Source: Fulvivirga maritima (GTDB lineage: Bacteria > Bacteroidota > Bacteroidia > Cytophagales > Cyclobacteriaceae). From it: a DNA stretch of 64,000 nucleotides. Positions 18,937-25,734 of the stretch are shown here, in pieces; the first letter of the stretch is position 1, and each line of letters starts with the position of its first letter. A program made the translations under genes and the position numbers. Where the stretch lies: contig NZ_CP089980.1 in the NCBI RefSeq assembly GCF_021389955.1, positions 991,501-1,055,500 of the forward strand. The letters run 5' to 3'. Under the pieces are notes generated by a model, which was not told where the DNA came from, made no database searches, and worked only from the letters and a program-made list of their open reading frames with translations.

Positions 18937-19029
18937 CGGAAGGTGTTCAGATTTATAACAAAAAAAGCTGGACTTAATCAGTCCAGCTCTTATATCTTGT
19001 TTTGATTTATGTAATTATCAAGGGAGGCC
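18937..19029. repeat. Solo end of the IS found intact at 29748-31443 (93 bp, inverted copy)
   Basis: These 93 bp match the complement of 29748-29840 with essentially one mismatch. In the intact element that segment is the transposase-distal end, terminating in GGCCTCCCTT. Here it ends at 19029 with GGGAGGCC and is cut at 18936 by the IS256-like remnant. It contains a strong hairpin terminator (listed separately). It shows that a copy of this IS once stood beside the Cas12f-like locus. Confidence 0.85.
18959..18988 (-). terminator. Rho-independent terminator downstream of the sigma/Cas12f-like/guide-RNA unit
   Basis: On the minus strand AGCTGGACT, loop GATTA, AGTCCAGCT, followed by seven T. 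It is part of the IS-end remnant. It is the first strong terminator after the Cas12f-like gene (about 430 nt past its stop), so it may now end that transcript. The stem would also work in the other direction. Confidence 0.65.
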
Positions 19030-19240
19030 TGCCTTAATCTTATGGTGCGTTTGGAGAAGCGGGTGAACGAAGGAACGTAGTAAACCGGCTTCGAGAAATT
19101 GGCTAATTATTTTTTCAAAAAAATACCAGGAGACTCACCATAGACTATACCTATAGATAAAATTGAGCTACTTATCTTCACTACATCACCAAAAGCAAAT
19201 GTTATGTTTAGTATTGTTAATTATTACCCGCTTGCCTTTT

Positions 19241-19420
19241 CCCGACACCATCACCTTTTACATTGGGAATTCCTTCACCAGATCTACAAGTGTAATTTTA
19301 TTGGCACATCAATGAAAAATAAAACAAGAGCACCCACGCGTTGTATATGCCTTTGGCATTTAGTGAGTGTATTTTTCATACCTCACCTTACGGGCGTACA
19401 AGCACCCTCTATGTAGTGAT
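19241..19420 (-). ncRNA. Candidate guide RNA (Cas12f-type scaffold plus one guide) for the Cas12f-like protein
   Basis: Directly after the stop of the Cas12f-like gene the minus strand has ordered hairpins and no reading frame. H1 (19407-19392) is GGGTG, loop CTTGTA, CGCCC. H2 (19386-19363) is GTGAGGTAT, loop GAAAA, ATAC-A-CTCAC. H3 (19359-19347) is ATGCC, AAA, GGCAT. At 19278-19262 comes GTGAAGGAATTCCCAAT. Compared from memory with the Un1Cas12f1 tracrRNA/crRNA, H1 keeps the GCTTG-type loop followed by a second hairpin, and the last segment resembles the 3' end of its repeat (TGAAGGAATGCAAC). By analogy the guide would start at about 19261 (GTAAAAGGTGATGGTGTCGG). Only one scaffold copy is present, so this would be a single fused guide RNA, not an array. 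Exact ends are inferred. Confidence 0.55.
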
Positions 19421-20521
19421 TTAATCCACTATTACTTCAATACCTGCTTTTGCAGCTTTGTATTTAATCTTATTCACCAATTCATAATAACTCCAGTTAC
19501 GTAACACAAATTCTTCTTCCTTGGCCACCTGGCTCTTTTCTGTCTGATTCATAAGAATAAGTGTTCCTGTCTGGTGCTTAACACAAAAGTCAATCAACTT
19601 CTTACTATAAACATGTAAACGATGAGACACATAATTGCTTTCCGCCTCCCTGAGCCTGTCCACTGCTTTCAACTTTCTTTTAATCCCTTTCCCCGAACGG
19701 CTATAGGTAGCCCCTCTCTGCGCTCTTTTTATAGACGCCTGTATGGCCAGCCTTCTGTACAAAAACTCTTCGCGCGTGCCTATAGTCAGTTTTACCTTAT
19801 CGGTTTTCACTACGATAGGATATTCCAAAGACAACGATGCTTCAGCAATAAGCTCCGGCTTCACCTCCTCAGGACTCTTTTCTATCTCAAAGACAGGCAG
19901 CCAAAACACCTTACCATCTTTCAGTTTTATATGAGAAGTGCAAAGCTTGATTTCGCCTTTAATGATCTGATTCAATAAATGATGTTTATCTCCACTATAA
20001 TCTTTGCCCAAATACGTACGAAATGGAATCTGAAATAAACGAAAGCAAAATGCCTTTTTCTCAGCAACATGCCTTAATCCGCCAATGCATTCTGCGCCAA
20101 AAGGAAAGGCCATATCTCTCCTGAAATTCTTTAAGGATCGCTCTCCTTTCCAGTATTCACCTTTATTCTTATTAAAAGCAGATATCAAAGTATTGTTGAG
20201 GTGAGAAAGGATATTGGTAGGTACCTCTCCCAGGAAACGATTAGAAACTACCCGATAGGTGCAATTGATACGAGAACGTTGTAAGATACCAGCATCATCT
20301 TTCTTTTCATCTGACAGCTTATATTTCACTCCTTCAGACAAATAAAAAAAATCCTTGATCATCTCCTGTGTATAAAGATGCGACACAATCAGGTTTGCAG
20401 CCCTGAAGCAACGGTTCTGCCATTGATACAGCTTATCCAAATTCTGCTTTCTTTCCTCCTGCGTAGGCAAGTCTATCAAGAGCTGAATTTTTCGCGTTAG
20501 TTTGATGGTAGACTTATCCAT
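19421..20521 (-). CDS. Nuclease-dead Cas12f/TnpB-like RNA-guided DNA-binding protein
   Basis: 366 residues. The C-terminal ~150 residues align with the RuvC half of Cas12f/TnpB: EEFLYRRLAIQASIKRAQRG, GKGIKRKLKAVDRLREAESN, KKLIDFCVKHQTGTLILMNQ, WSYYELVNKIKYKAAKAGIE. The catalytic positions are gone. Where the family has GxDxG the sequence reads SLSLEYP (about residue 230). Where it has V/I-x-L-E-D/N-L it reads LILMNQTE (near 322). The protein ends at VIVD, just before the zinc ribbon and the third Asp. The N-terminal ~220 residues correspond to the REC/wedge region. It should bind a guide RNA and DNA without cutting. It starts one base after the stop of an ECF sigma gene and is followed by a structured RNA region, the arrangement of dCas12f-sigma RNA-guided transcription systems recently reported from Bacteroidetes (recalled). 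Not a normal IS605 TnpB: no TnpA and no catalytic residues. Confidence 0.85.
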   Translation of the reverse strand: MDKSTIKLTRKIQLLIDLPTQEERKQNLDKLYQWQNRCFRAANLIVSHLYTQEMIKDFFYLSEGVKYKLSDEKKDDAGILQRSRINCTYRVVSNRFLGEVPTNILSHLNNTLISAFNKNKGEYWKGERSLKNFRRDMAFPFGAECIGGLRHVAEKKAFCFRLFQIPFRTYLGKDYSGDKHHLLNQIIKGEIKLCTSHIKLKDGKVFWLPVFEIEKSPEEVKPELIAEASLSLEYPIVVKTDKVKLTIGTREEFLYRRLAIQASIKRAQRGATYSRSGKGIKRKLKAVDRLREAESNYVSHRLHVYSKKLIDFCVKHQTGTLILMNQTEKSQVAKEEEFVLRNWSYYELVNKIKYKAAKAGIEVIVD

Positions 20522-20522
20522 A

Positions 20523-21311
20523 TTAAACGGACTGTAATGCTTGTTGATGTTTTTGCTGAACTACTTTATAGGCGGTCATAAACTGATGATGAACTTCCTT
20601 TTGAGAAAGGTTAAGCTGTGAGGCTATGGCTGCAAAAGAATACTTTTTCTCACAGCGCAGTTTCAACACCTCGGCCTGTTCTTCGGTCATGGTCCCCTGT
20701 ATCTTCATTCCTAAAGCAGGCTGACGTTTATTAGCACCATGCTTTATTATCTTTTTTATGTCTTCAATAGCCATATTCACTTCACGGTATATTTCCTGAA
20801 TATTCCTCCCCATCAATTGGGCTATGAATTTATACTTGAAATCATTTTCAAGACAAAGCGTTATTAAATGCCTCCTTTCAGAATCCAGCAAAGGCAGCAC
20901 TTTTTTCACCTTGTCAAAGGCCTGCTGCTCCTGTTCTTGAGCCTGATAATTCGCCCTTTCAATTTCAGGATCATAACCAGCCATATACTCCTGGTAGTTG
21001 TCAAACGCCTCTAGTGAATTGAGTTTGCGAATAAACTTAGTCTTTGAGCTAGTGAAATAGGTAATACACTCTCTGGTAATCACAAATCGAAGAAAATTGA
21101 ATATATGATCAGGAGATTGAATACTATCTCGTTTCACCCACAGCTTTAAAAAAGCATCTTGCAATAATGAATCTACCATAAAGCTGTCATTAATCAGGTT
21201 CATTCCTATCCAGAAAAGGCGGCGGCTGTGTTGAGAATAGATTTCATTTAAAACCGGAATGTGTCCTCTTTTGAAATCATGAAATTCAAATTTCATCCTA
21301 ACCTGTGTCAT
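20523..21311 (-). CDS. ECF (sigma-E/RpoE-type) RNA polymerase sigma factor with extra C-terminal HTH
   Basis: 262 residues, longer than the usual 170-200. Residues ~17-90 are sigma region 2 (SRRLFWIGMNLINDSFMVDS, LLQDAFLKLWVKRDS, IFNFLRFVITREC). Residues ~128-182 are a sigma4 domain (VLPLLDSERRHLITLCLEND, then FKYKFIAQLMGRNIQEIYRE). Residues ~204-255 repeat that logic (TEEQAEVLKLRCEKKYSFAA, then IASQLNLSQKEVHHQF), a second sigma4-like helix-turn-helix. No anti-sigma gene is adjacent. The stop TAA is separated from the Cas12f-like ATG by one base, so the pair is translationally coupled. Inferred role: recruited by the guide-loaded Cas12f-like protein to bring RNA polymerase to target promoters. 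Regulated by the divergent XRE protein through the overlapping operator. Confidence 0.85.
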   Translation of the reverse strand: MTQVRMKFEFHDFKRGHIPVLNEIYSQHSRRLFWIGMNLINDSFMVDSLLQDAFLKLWVKRDSIQSPDHIFNFLRFVITRECITYFTSSKTKFIRKLNSLEAFDNYQEYMAGYDPEIERANYQAQEQEQQAFDKVKKVLPLLDSERRHLITLCLENDFKYKFIAQLMGRNIQEIYREVNMAIEDIKKIIKHGANKRQPALGMKIQGTMTEEQAEVLKLRCEKKYSFAAIASQLNLSQKEVHHQFMTAYKVVQQKHQQALQSV

Positions 21312-21336
21312 AGTTAATTTATTATTCTATCAAATC

Positions 21337-21367
21337 CCAAGATAAAAAAATTAAGGTTGTAAACAAA
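21337..21367 (-). promoter_or_regulatory. Predicted promoter of the sigma/Cas12f-like operon
   Basis: On the minus strand: TTTG at 21367-21364 (-33 box), 19-base spacer, TATCTTGG at 21344-21337 (-7 box). The Bacteroidetes consensus is TTTG-N19-21-TAnnTTTG, so there is one deviation in the -7 box. It lies 26 bp before the sigma start. The -33 box is inside the palindrome at 21358-21377. Confidence 0.5.
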
Positions 21368-21377
21368 TTCGTTTACA
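21358..21377. promoter_or_regulatory. Palindromic operator between sigma gene and XRE regulator
   Basis: TGTAAAC, six bases (AAATTC), GTTTACA: perfect 7-bp arms. It lies between divergent genes and overlaps the predicted -33 box of the sigma operon. The adjacent XRE protein is the obvious candidate ligand, giving repression of the operon and autoregulation. Inferred from position and symmetry. Confidence 0.6.
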
Positions 21378-21422
21378 TAATATTTCTAGCTTAATTGTTT
21401 TTTTGCCATATACATAAAGCTA

Positions 21423-21653
21423 ATGGCTATCAAGAAAGAAATATTGCAGAAACGACTCGGAGAAAGGATAGCTTATTTAAGAACAACGAAAGGGCTGAAC
21501 CAAACAGAATTAGCACACTATTGCAACAAGGATAGGCAAAGTATCAACCGTTTAGAGAAGGGTAAGGTAAATCCATCCATCTATTACCTTTTACAGATAT
21601 CAAATGCTTTGGAAATTAATATGAGTGAGCTTTTCAATTTTGACTTGAAATAG
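21423..21653 (+). CDS. XRE-family HTH transcriptional regulator (76 aa)
   Basis: A compact lambda-repressor-type domain fills the protein: RLGERIAYLRTTKGLNQTEL, AHYCNKDRQSINRLEKGKVN, PSIYYLLQISNALEINMSEL. No other domain. It is divergent from the sigma gene with a perfect palindrome in between. Likely represses the sigma/Cas12f-like operon and itself. Small XRE proteins of this form also accompany mobile elements, in keeping with the neighbouring integrase. Confidence 0.85.
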   Translation: MAIKKEILQKRLGERIAYLRTTKGLNQTELAHYCNKDRQSINRLEKGKVNPSIYYLLQISNALEINMSELFNFDLK

Positions 21654-21757
21654 ACAAATATCACTTCCTATTATCAATATTTCATTTCAACAAACTCATT
21701 AGCTCTTCCAGCAATCCCCCCTCAACATATTGATTGTAATCATTCGTAACTTTTATC

Positions 21758-23002
21758 CTAACCTTTACTTATTCCTCTCGAATTGGCCAGCTTCTCCTGA
21801 AGCAATCCCATATCTTCACTCACTTTATGCTCTACCACTTTAGCATATATCTGGGTTGTAGTAATTTTAGTATGCCCTAACATTTTACTAACTGATTCTA
21901 TTGGCACTCCATTACTTAAAGTGACTGTGGTAGCAAAGGTATGTCTGGCTAGGTGAAAAGTGAGGTTTTTACGTATTCTACATAAATCAGCTATTTCCTT
22001 TAAATAAGAGTTAAGCTTCTGGTTTGATATGACAGGAAATAGTGTTCCATTAATTTCAGCTCTGGGATGTTCCTTATACTTACTTATAATTTCCATTGCC
22101 TTAGGTAAGATCGGAACACTTACTTTCTGCTGCGTCTTTTGCCTGGTGGTCATTATCCATAATTTACCATCTACCCCCTTACTTAGATTTTCTGGCGTCA
22201 ACTTCATTACATCAATATACGCTAAGCCAGTATAACAGCTAAAAACAAATAGATCCCTCACCCAATCCAACCTGGCTATCTCGAACTTCTTATCCTGCAA
22301 CCTTATTAACTCATCTTGATCCAGAAAACCGCGCTCAACTTTATTAAATTTCAGCTGATATCTTTCAAATGGATCCTTTACCATCCACTCTAACCTCACA
22401 GCCAACCGTATTAACTTCCTCAATCTTTCAAGGTGCTTCATCACACCATTATTAGACAATGGTTTCTGATGATCCGTTGGCTGATATGCCCTTAAGTAAA
22501 GCTCAAACTCGGTAATAAACTTATAGGTAAGCTCAGACAAATACATATCTGATTTTCCGTAACGTTTCTTAAGGTAGCGTAGAAGGTATTTCTTAGTTGT
22601 ATAATAATTCTTTAAGGTGCCATCAGACAAAACATTCTTGAAATTGGTATTATGATAATCAACTAACTGAGTAATAGTGTGCCCGTCTTCATCCAGACCA
22701 AGAGCCATGTTCTTGAGAGCTTCTGCCGTAATCAATTTTTTCTCAATCTGCATTTGCTGATAGCTATTAGTAATGCCGGATCTAAATTGTTCCAGATAAT
22801 GATTTAGTTCCTTTACCGCCATAGCAGTACCTTTCGCCCGACCACCTGATTCATTCCAATTGGCAATTTTAATTCTCTTTTTCATAGAGACTTCCACTCT
22901 TTCAGAATCTACAGTAATACGGGCATAAATAGGCACCAGACCGTTTTTAAGCTTATTTCTCCTGATAATAAATTGTACTCCAAATGTTTTTGAACTCCTC
23001 AT
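21758..23002 (-). CDS. Tyrosine site-specific recombinase (integrase)
   Basis: 414 residues of the Bacteroidetes conjugative-transposon integrase type. An N-terminal arm-binding domain (FGVQFIIRRNKLKNGLVPIY) is followed by a SAM-like core-binding domain at ~105-210 and a catalytic domain at ~225-400. HLARHTFATT supplies His-x-x-Arg, MLGHTKITTTQIYAKV supplies the late His and the nucleophile Tyr. FSCYTGLAYIDVMKL covers the first Arg position, which is Ala here as in many Bacteroidetes integrases. Arm-like repeats and an att candidate lie 30-300 bp upstream of its start. It probably integrates an element that includes or neighbours the Cas12f-like module. Confidence 0.88.
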   Translation of the reverse strand: MRSSKTFGVQFIIRRNKLKNGLVPIYARITVDSERVEVSMKKRIKIANWNESGGRAKGTAMAVKELNHYLEQFRSGITNSYQQMQIEKKLITAEALKNMALGLDEDGHTITQLVDYHNTNFKNVLSDGTLKNYYTTKKYLLRYLKKRYGKSDMYLSELTYKFITEFELYLRAYQPTDHQKPLSNNGVMKHLERLRKLIRLAVRLEWMVKDPFERYQLKFNKVERGFLDQDELIRLQDKKFEIARLDWVRDLFVFSCYTGLAYIDVMKLTPENLSKGVDGKLWIMTTRQKTQQKVSVPILPKAMEIISKYKEHPRAEINGTLFPVISNQKLNSYLKEIADLCRIRKNLTFHLARHTFATTVTLSNGVPIESVSKMLGHTKITTTQIYAKVVEHKVSEDMGLLQEKLANSRGISKG

Positions 23003-23031
23003 AATGACTTCCTTTAGTTGTATTTGATAAA

Positions 23032-23166
23032 TAGGTCACCAGAAAACGGTGAAACTCACTAAAAAACCGAATCAAATGGCCTTAAAAAGAATGATCGTTA
23101 TTCGCTGAATATCAATAATTTAAGCCCTTTCTGGTGACCTAAATTTAAAAAATAAAAAAGGTCACC
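23032..23166. repeat. Inverted/direct repeat cluster upstream of the integrase (putative integrase arm sites)
   Basis: TAGGTCACCAGAAA at 23032-23045, its exact complement TTTCTGGTGACCTA at 23128-23141, and a third shorter copy AGGTCACC at 23159-23166. The 14-bp arms are perfect. Position next to the integrase start suggests recombinase or excisionase binding sites. Confidence 0.55.
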
Positions 23167-23223
23167 GTATAGGTCTCATTTTCATTGATAATAAAGGTGT
23201 TTTACTGGAGGAGGTAAAATTAA

Positions 23224-23257
23224 AAAACCCTCCAAATCGTGAAATTTGGAGGGTTTT
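23224..23257. terminator. Bidirectional hairpin terminator
   Basis: AAAACCCTCCAAAT, loop CGTGAA, ATTTGGAGGGTTTT: 14-bp perfect stem, A-rich on one side and T-rich on the other, so it works on both strands. It separates the integrase control region from the att candidate. Confidence 0.75.
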
Positions 23258-23278
23258 GTACTTAGATGGTTATCTAAT

Positions 23279-23296
23279 CGTCGGGATGACTGGATT
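23279..23296 (-). other. att-site candidate: tRNA 3'-end-like sequence
   Basis: On the minus strand AATCCAGTCATCCCGACG resembles the T-arm/acceptor end of a tRNA gene (typically GTTCGAATCCxGTCxxCCCGAC). The preceding GTTGTAATCC has lost the conserved GTTCGA, and no tRNA body follows, so it is not a functional tRNA. Integrases often recombine at tRNA 3' ends, and this lies 277 bp from the integrase start. The second copy is not in the window. Confidence 0.35.
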
Positions 23297-23297
23297 A

Positions 23298-23837
23298 CAA
23301 CTACCCCTTATTAATTATTGAATATCAATTACTTAATTGAATTTTAATTTTTAAGGAACACGAATTGGAGCTTTTTATTTTGACCTCCATTGTTCTTGTT
23401 TCAATTTAGTTAATTATGAATTTTGTTACAAGGCTGGGATTTCAATATTCTGGAAGTTATTAAGCAAGACTTCACCTATAATAGATATTTTTATATTTAA
23501 GGAATAATCCAGAGTTGCAATAAATGATACTCTCTTATAAAAGCGCTACTACCTAACACTATCAGGAATTAAGTGATAATTATAATAAAGTAGTTGAGTT
23601 GCCGTAAGATCAAACACACTCTGATAAAGTGAGAAGGAATTATTTACCCCACATACATAATTCCCTTCTAATTAAATTCAAGAAATTAACCATTCCATAG
23701 TAAAACAGTGCTGCAAGTCGTTTACTATTAAATAAAGAAAAACATCATTAATTATCTCAAAAAGCCTCGTCAAATTAATGCTATCCAGAATATTCTCATA
23801 TCATCAATTAGATACTTACATTTAAAGTTGCTAATAG
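23298..23837. other. Intergenic stretch, no gene seen
   Basis: About 540 bp of AT-rich DNA between the att candidate and the 3' end of the IPT lipoprotein gene. Frames are short and closed. No repeat or RNA element was recognised. Confidence 0.5.
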
Positions 23838-24770
23838 CTATTTGATATAAACAACACCTGTATTCATCGGAGACATTGGAATGTCCTTGCAGATTCCTGT
23901 GATTGTATGAGGCCCACTTGGAAGGTCTTCTGGAAGACTTATTCTATAAGTTCGATACCCAGATCCAATAGGTACACTCCAATTAAAAACTTTAATATCA
24001 TCAACATAAAAAGTTAATGCCTCTTCATCCGTATTCGTATTATAAATATAAGTACTGTAAACATATATGTCCATTACATGGTCTGCTTTAATATCAACCT
24101 CAGTGGTATCATTAAAATTGTAGCTAATCTGTGTTTTAAAATTATCTTCAAATGTATGTGTATAATTTTCAAATTGAAACTTGAATTTATATTCCCCTCC
24201 ATAAACATTTGAAGGAGGTAGTATTTTAATTAATGTGTCAGAAATACTTATAACTCTAAACGTAGAAGTACGAGTAGAATCAGAAATTAACTCTAAATCG
24301 CCATACTTATCATTCGTTTTAGTCCCAAAATATTTTCCGCTTATTGAAATTGTATCCAGATGCGAGCCTATTTTAGGATAAAAATCATTAAAAACTGGGG
24401 CCAAAACTTTAAAGGTCTGGGGAGCATATGAAAATTTCGGCACAGATCCCGAACTTGATGTTTTGTAAACAATATAAACCGAATCTTCAACGCCAACGAA
24501 TCCAGACGGAATACCTGCCTTTGCTAAATCATTTCTATAATCACCAGTTAAAAGTTCCTCCCCAAAATAGGCGTATAGAGAACTTGTAGTACTTGCTTTA
24601 TCTAAATTTGTTCCATAAAATGTAATCTCTGTACCTGAAGGCCCTGATAAAGGTGAAATACTATCTATAGTAATGATTAATTCACCACTATTATTGAGAC
24701 TCTCATCATCTTTATCACACGATGTTAGTAAAATGAAGGATAATAAAATTAAAAAGTAAAATTGCCTCAT
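23838..24770 (-). CDS. IPT/TIG-domain lipoprotein
   Basis: 310 residues with a lipoprotein signal (FILLTSCDKDDES, Cys near residue 18). Two IPT/TIG immunoglobulin-like domains follow: ITIDSISPLSGPSGTEITFY at ~35-55 and APVFNDFYPKIGSHLDTISI at ~125-150. A C-terminal beta domain contains EALTFYVDDIKVFNWSVPIG. Surface or outer-membrane lipoproteins of this kind in Bacteroidetes often bind glycans or act as adhesins. No PUL partners are adjacent. No enzymatic motif. Confidence 0.7.
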   Translation of the reverse strand: MRQFYFLILLSFILLTSCDKDDESLNNSGELIITIDSISPLSGPSGTEITFYGTNLDKASTTSSLYAYFGEELLTGDYRNDLAKAGIPSGFVGVEDSVYIVYKTSSSGSVPKFSYAPQTFKVLAPVFNDFYPKIGSHLDTISISGKYFGTKTNDKYGDLELISDSTRTSTFRVISISDTLIKILPPSNVYGGEYKFKFQFENYTHTFEDNFKTQISYNFNDTTEVDIKADHVMDIYVYSTYIYNTNTDEEALTFYVDDIKVFNWSVPIGSGYRTYRISLPEDLPSGPHTITGICKDIPMSPMNTGVVYIK

Positions 24771-24868
24771 ATCAAATTAAAATTTTTTACTTAATAATAC
24801 CATTTTGTTAAGTGAGGTAACATCAATCTAATCGATTATTTTTACGTATAACTTAATTTTATTAATTA

Positions 24869-25328
24869 CCCCGCTACCCTTAGTCTTACCGAAGGGCGAC
24901 TAAGGATTTATTTATGGTAACGAGTGTCTCTGACACGGCGAATTAGCTTCTTATCTCAAAAGCAATCTAATAACCTTCCTCCAATATACCATAATCAGAC
25001 TGATGATTAGCATACCAAGCCCTTAACTCTTGTAAGGCTTGCTCGTAATTATCTACTGCCAGTTCTCCGTCTTCTGTGGGGAGGGGCTGAGCAGTAAGGT
25101 GTGGGGCAAGGTACTCCATTACTCTGTAGCCACAAAGGATGGCAGCTTCGTTATCTGGGTCTGCGGAGGTGCAGTTGTTTTCATTGCTGTTGATGATGGT
25201 GAAGAGATAATCAAAGGCCGTTTTGTTACGGGTGTATACCAAGTCTGGCACTAGTTCATAGACCAGGTTATCATTTACCGGGAGGTTTTTTAGGATACTG
25301 ATGATTTTTTGAGCTGAAGCCTCATCTT
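24869..25328 (-). pseudogene. Cassette copy A: 3' part of the HEAT-like secreted protein gene plus downstream flank
   Basis: The segment is near-identical to 27512 onward (copy B). It includes the downstream palindromes (CTTAGTC...GACTAAG and GTGTC-TCT-GACAC) and about 120 C-terminal codons, ending at 24967 (DLVYTRNKTAFDYLFTIINS and onward). It is cut at 25328 by the IS3 element. The 5' coding part is missing, but the 5' flank of the gene reappears after the IS at about 26593-26653. IS insertion with loss of ~540 bp explains the structure. Confidence 0.8.
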
Positions 25329-25387
25329 GGACCTGCTACATTTGATTGGACAGTAAGTTAAGCGCATTTGAGTTAAATTTACTAAAT

Positions 25388-25702
25388 ATGAAAAGAGCAA
25401 GAAGAGAGTTTGACAAGGAGTTTAAACAGATGGCAGTGAACCTGTGCCTGTCAGGAAAAAGTACAAGAGAAGTAGCTGATGAGCTTGGTTTAAGGACTGA
25501 GCTGGTTACCCGATGGAAACGTGAATACAATGAGTACAAAGAAGGTAGTTTTTCAGGTCATGGTAATCAGAATTTAACCTCAGAACAAAAGGAGATAGCC
25601 CGTTTAAAACGAGAACTGCGTGAAGTCCAACTAGAAAGGGATATTTTAAAAAAGGCAGTAAGCATCTTCTCCAAGGGAGACAACAAATATTCCGGTTCAT
25701 AA
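25388..25702 (+). CDS. IS3-family transposase OrfA
   Basis: 104 residues from ATG 25388: the IS3 HTH (REFDKEFKQMAVNLCLSGKS, then TREVADELGLRTELVTRWKR) and a coiled coil (EQKEIARLKRELREVQLERD) ending in ILKKA. The slippery heptamer A_AAA_AAG lies in frame at 25648-25654. A -1 shift there reads GSKHLLQGRQQIFRFIKEYN straight into orfB. Confidence 0.88.
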   Translation: MKRARREFDKEFKQMAVNLCLSGKSTREVADELGLRTELVTRWKREYNEYKEGSFSGHGNQNLTSEQKEIARLKRELREVQLERDILKKAVSIFSKGDNKYSGS

Positions 25703-25734
25703 AGGAATACAACCACAGATTTGGTGTTGAGAGG

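Noticed and set aside
19290-19305. Short resemblance on the minus strand (TACACTTGTAGAT) to the Cas12a repeat stem
   Set aside because: The stem would have a two-base loop, the match is short, and the Cas12f-like features around it explain the region better.
19204-19416. A 70-codon plus-strand frame opposite the guide-RNA region
   Set aside because: No family features, no start signal, and it is antisense to the conserved-looking hairpins.
19421-20521. The Cas12f-like protein as an ordinary active TnpB of an IS200/IS605 element
   Set aside because: No TnpA gene or IS605 ends adjacent, catalytic Asp and Glu positions are substituted, the zinc ribbon is missing, and it is coupled to a sigma factor gene.
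23279-23296. A functional tRNA gene
   Set aside because: Only the 3' end-like 18 bases are present, the GTTCGA of the T-loop is altered and no acceptor, D or anticodon arms follow.
25388-25702. OrfA/OrfB break in the IS3 element at 25.6 kb as a damaging frameshift
   Set aside because: The A_AAA_AAG heptamer in frame and the -1 direction match the normal programmed frameshift of IS3 elements; only the later TGA is a lesion.
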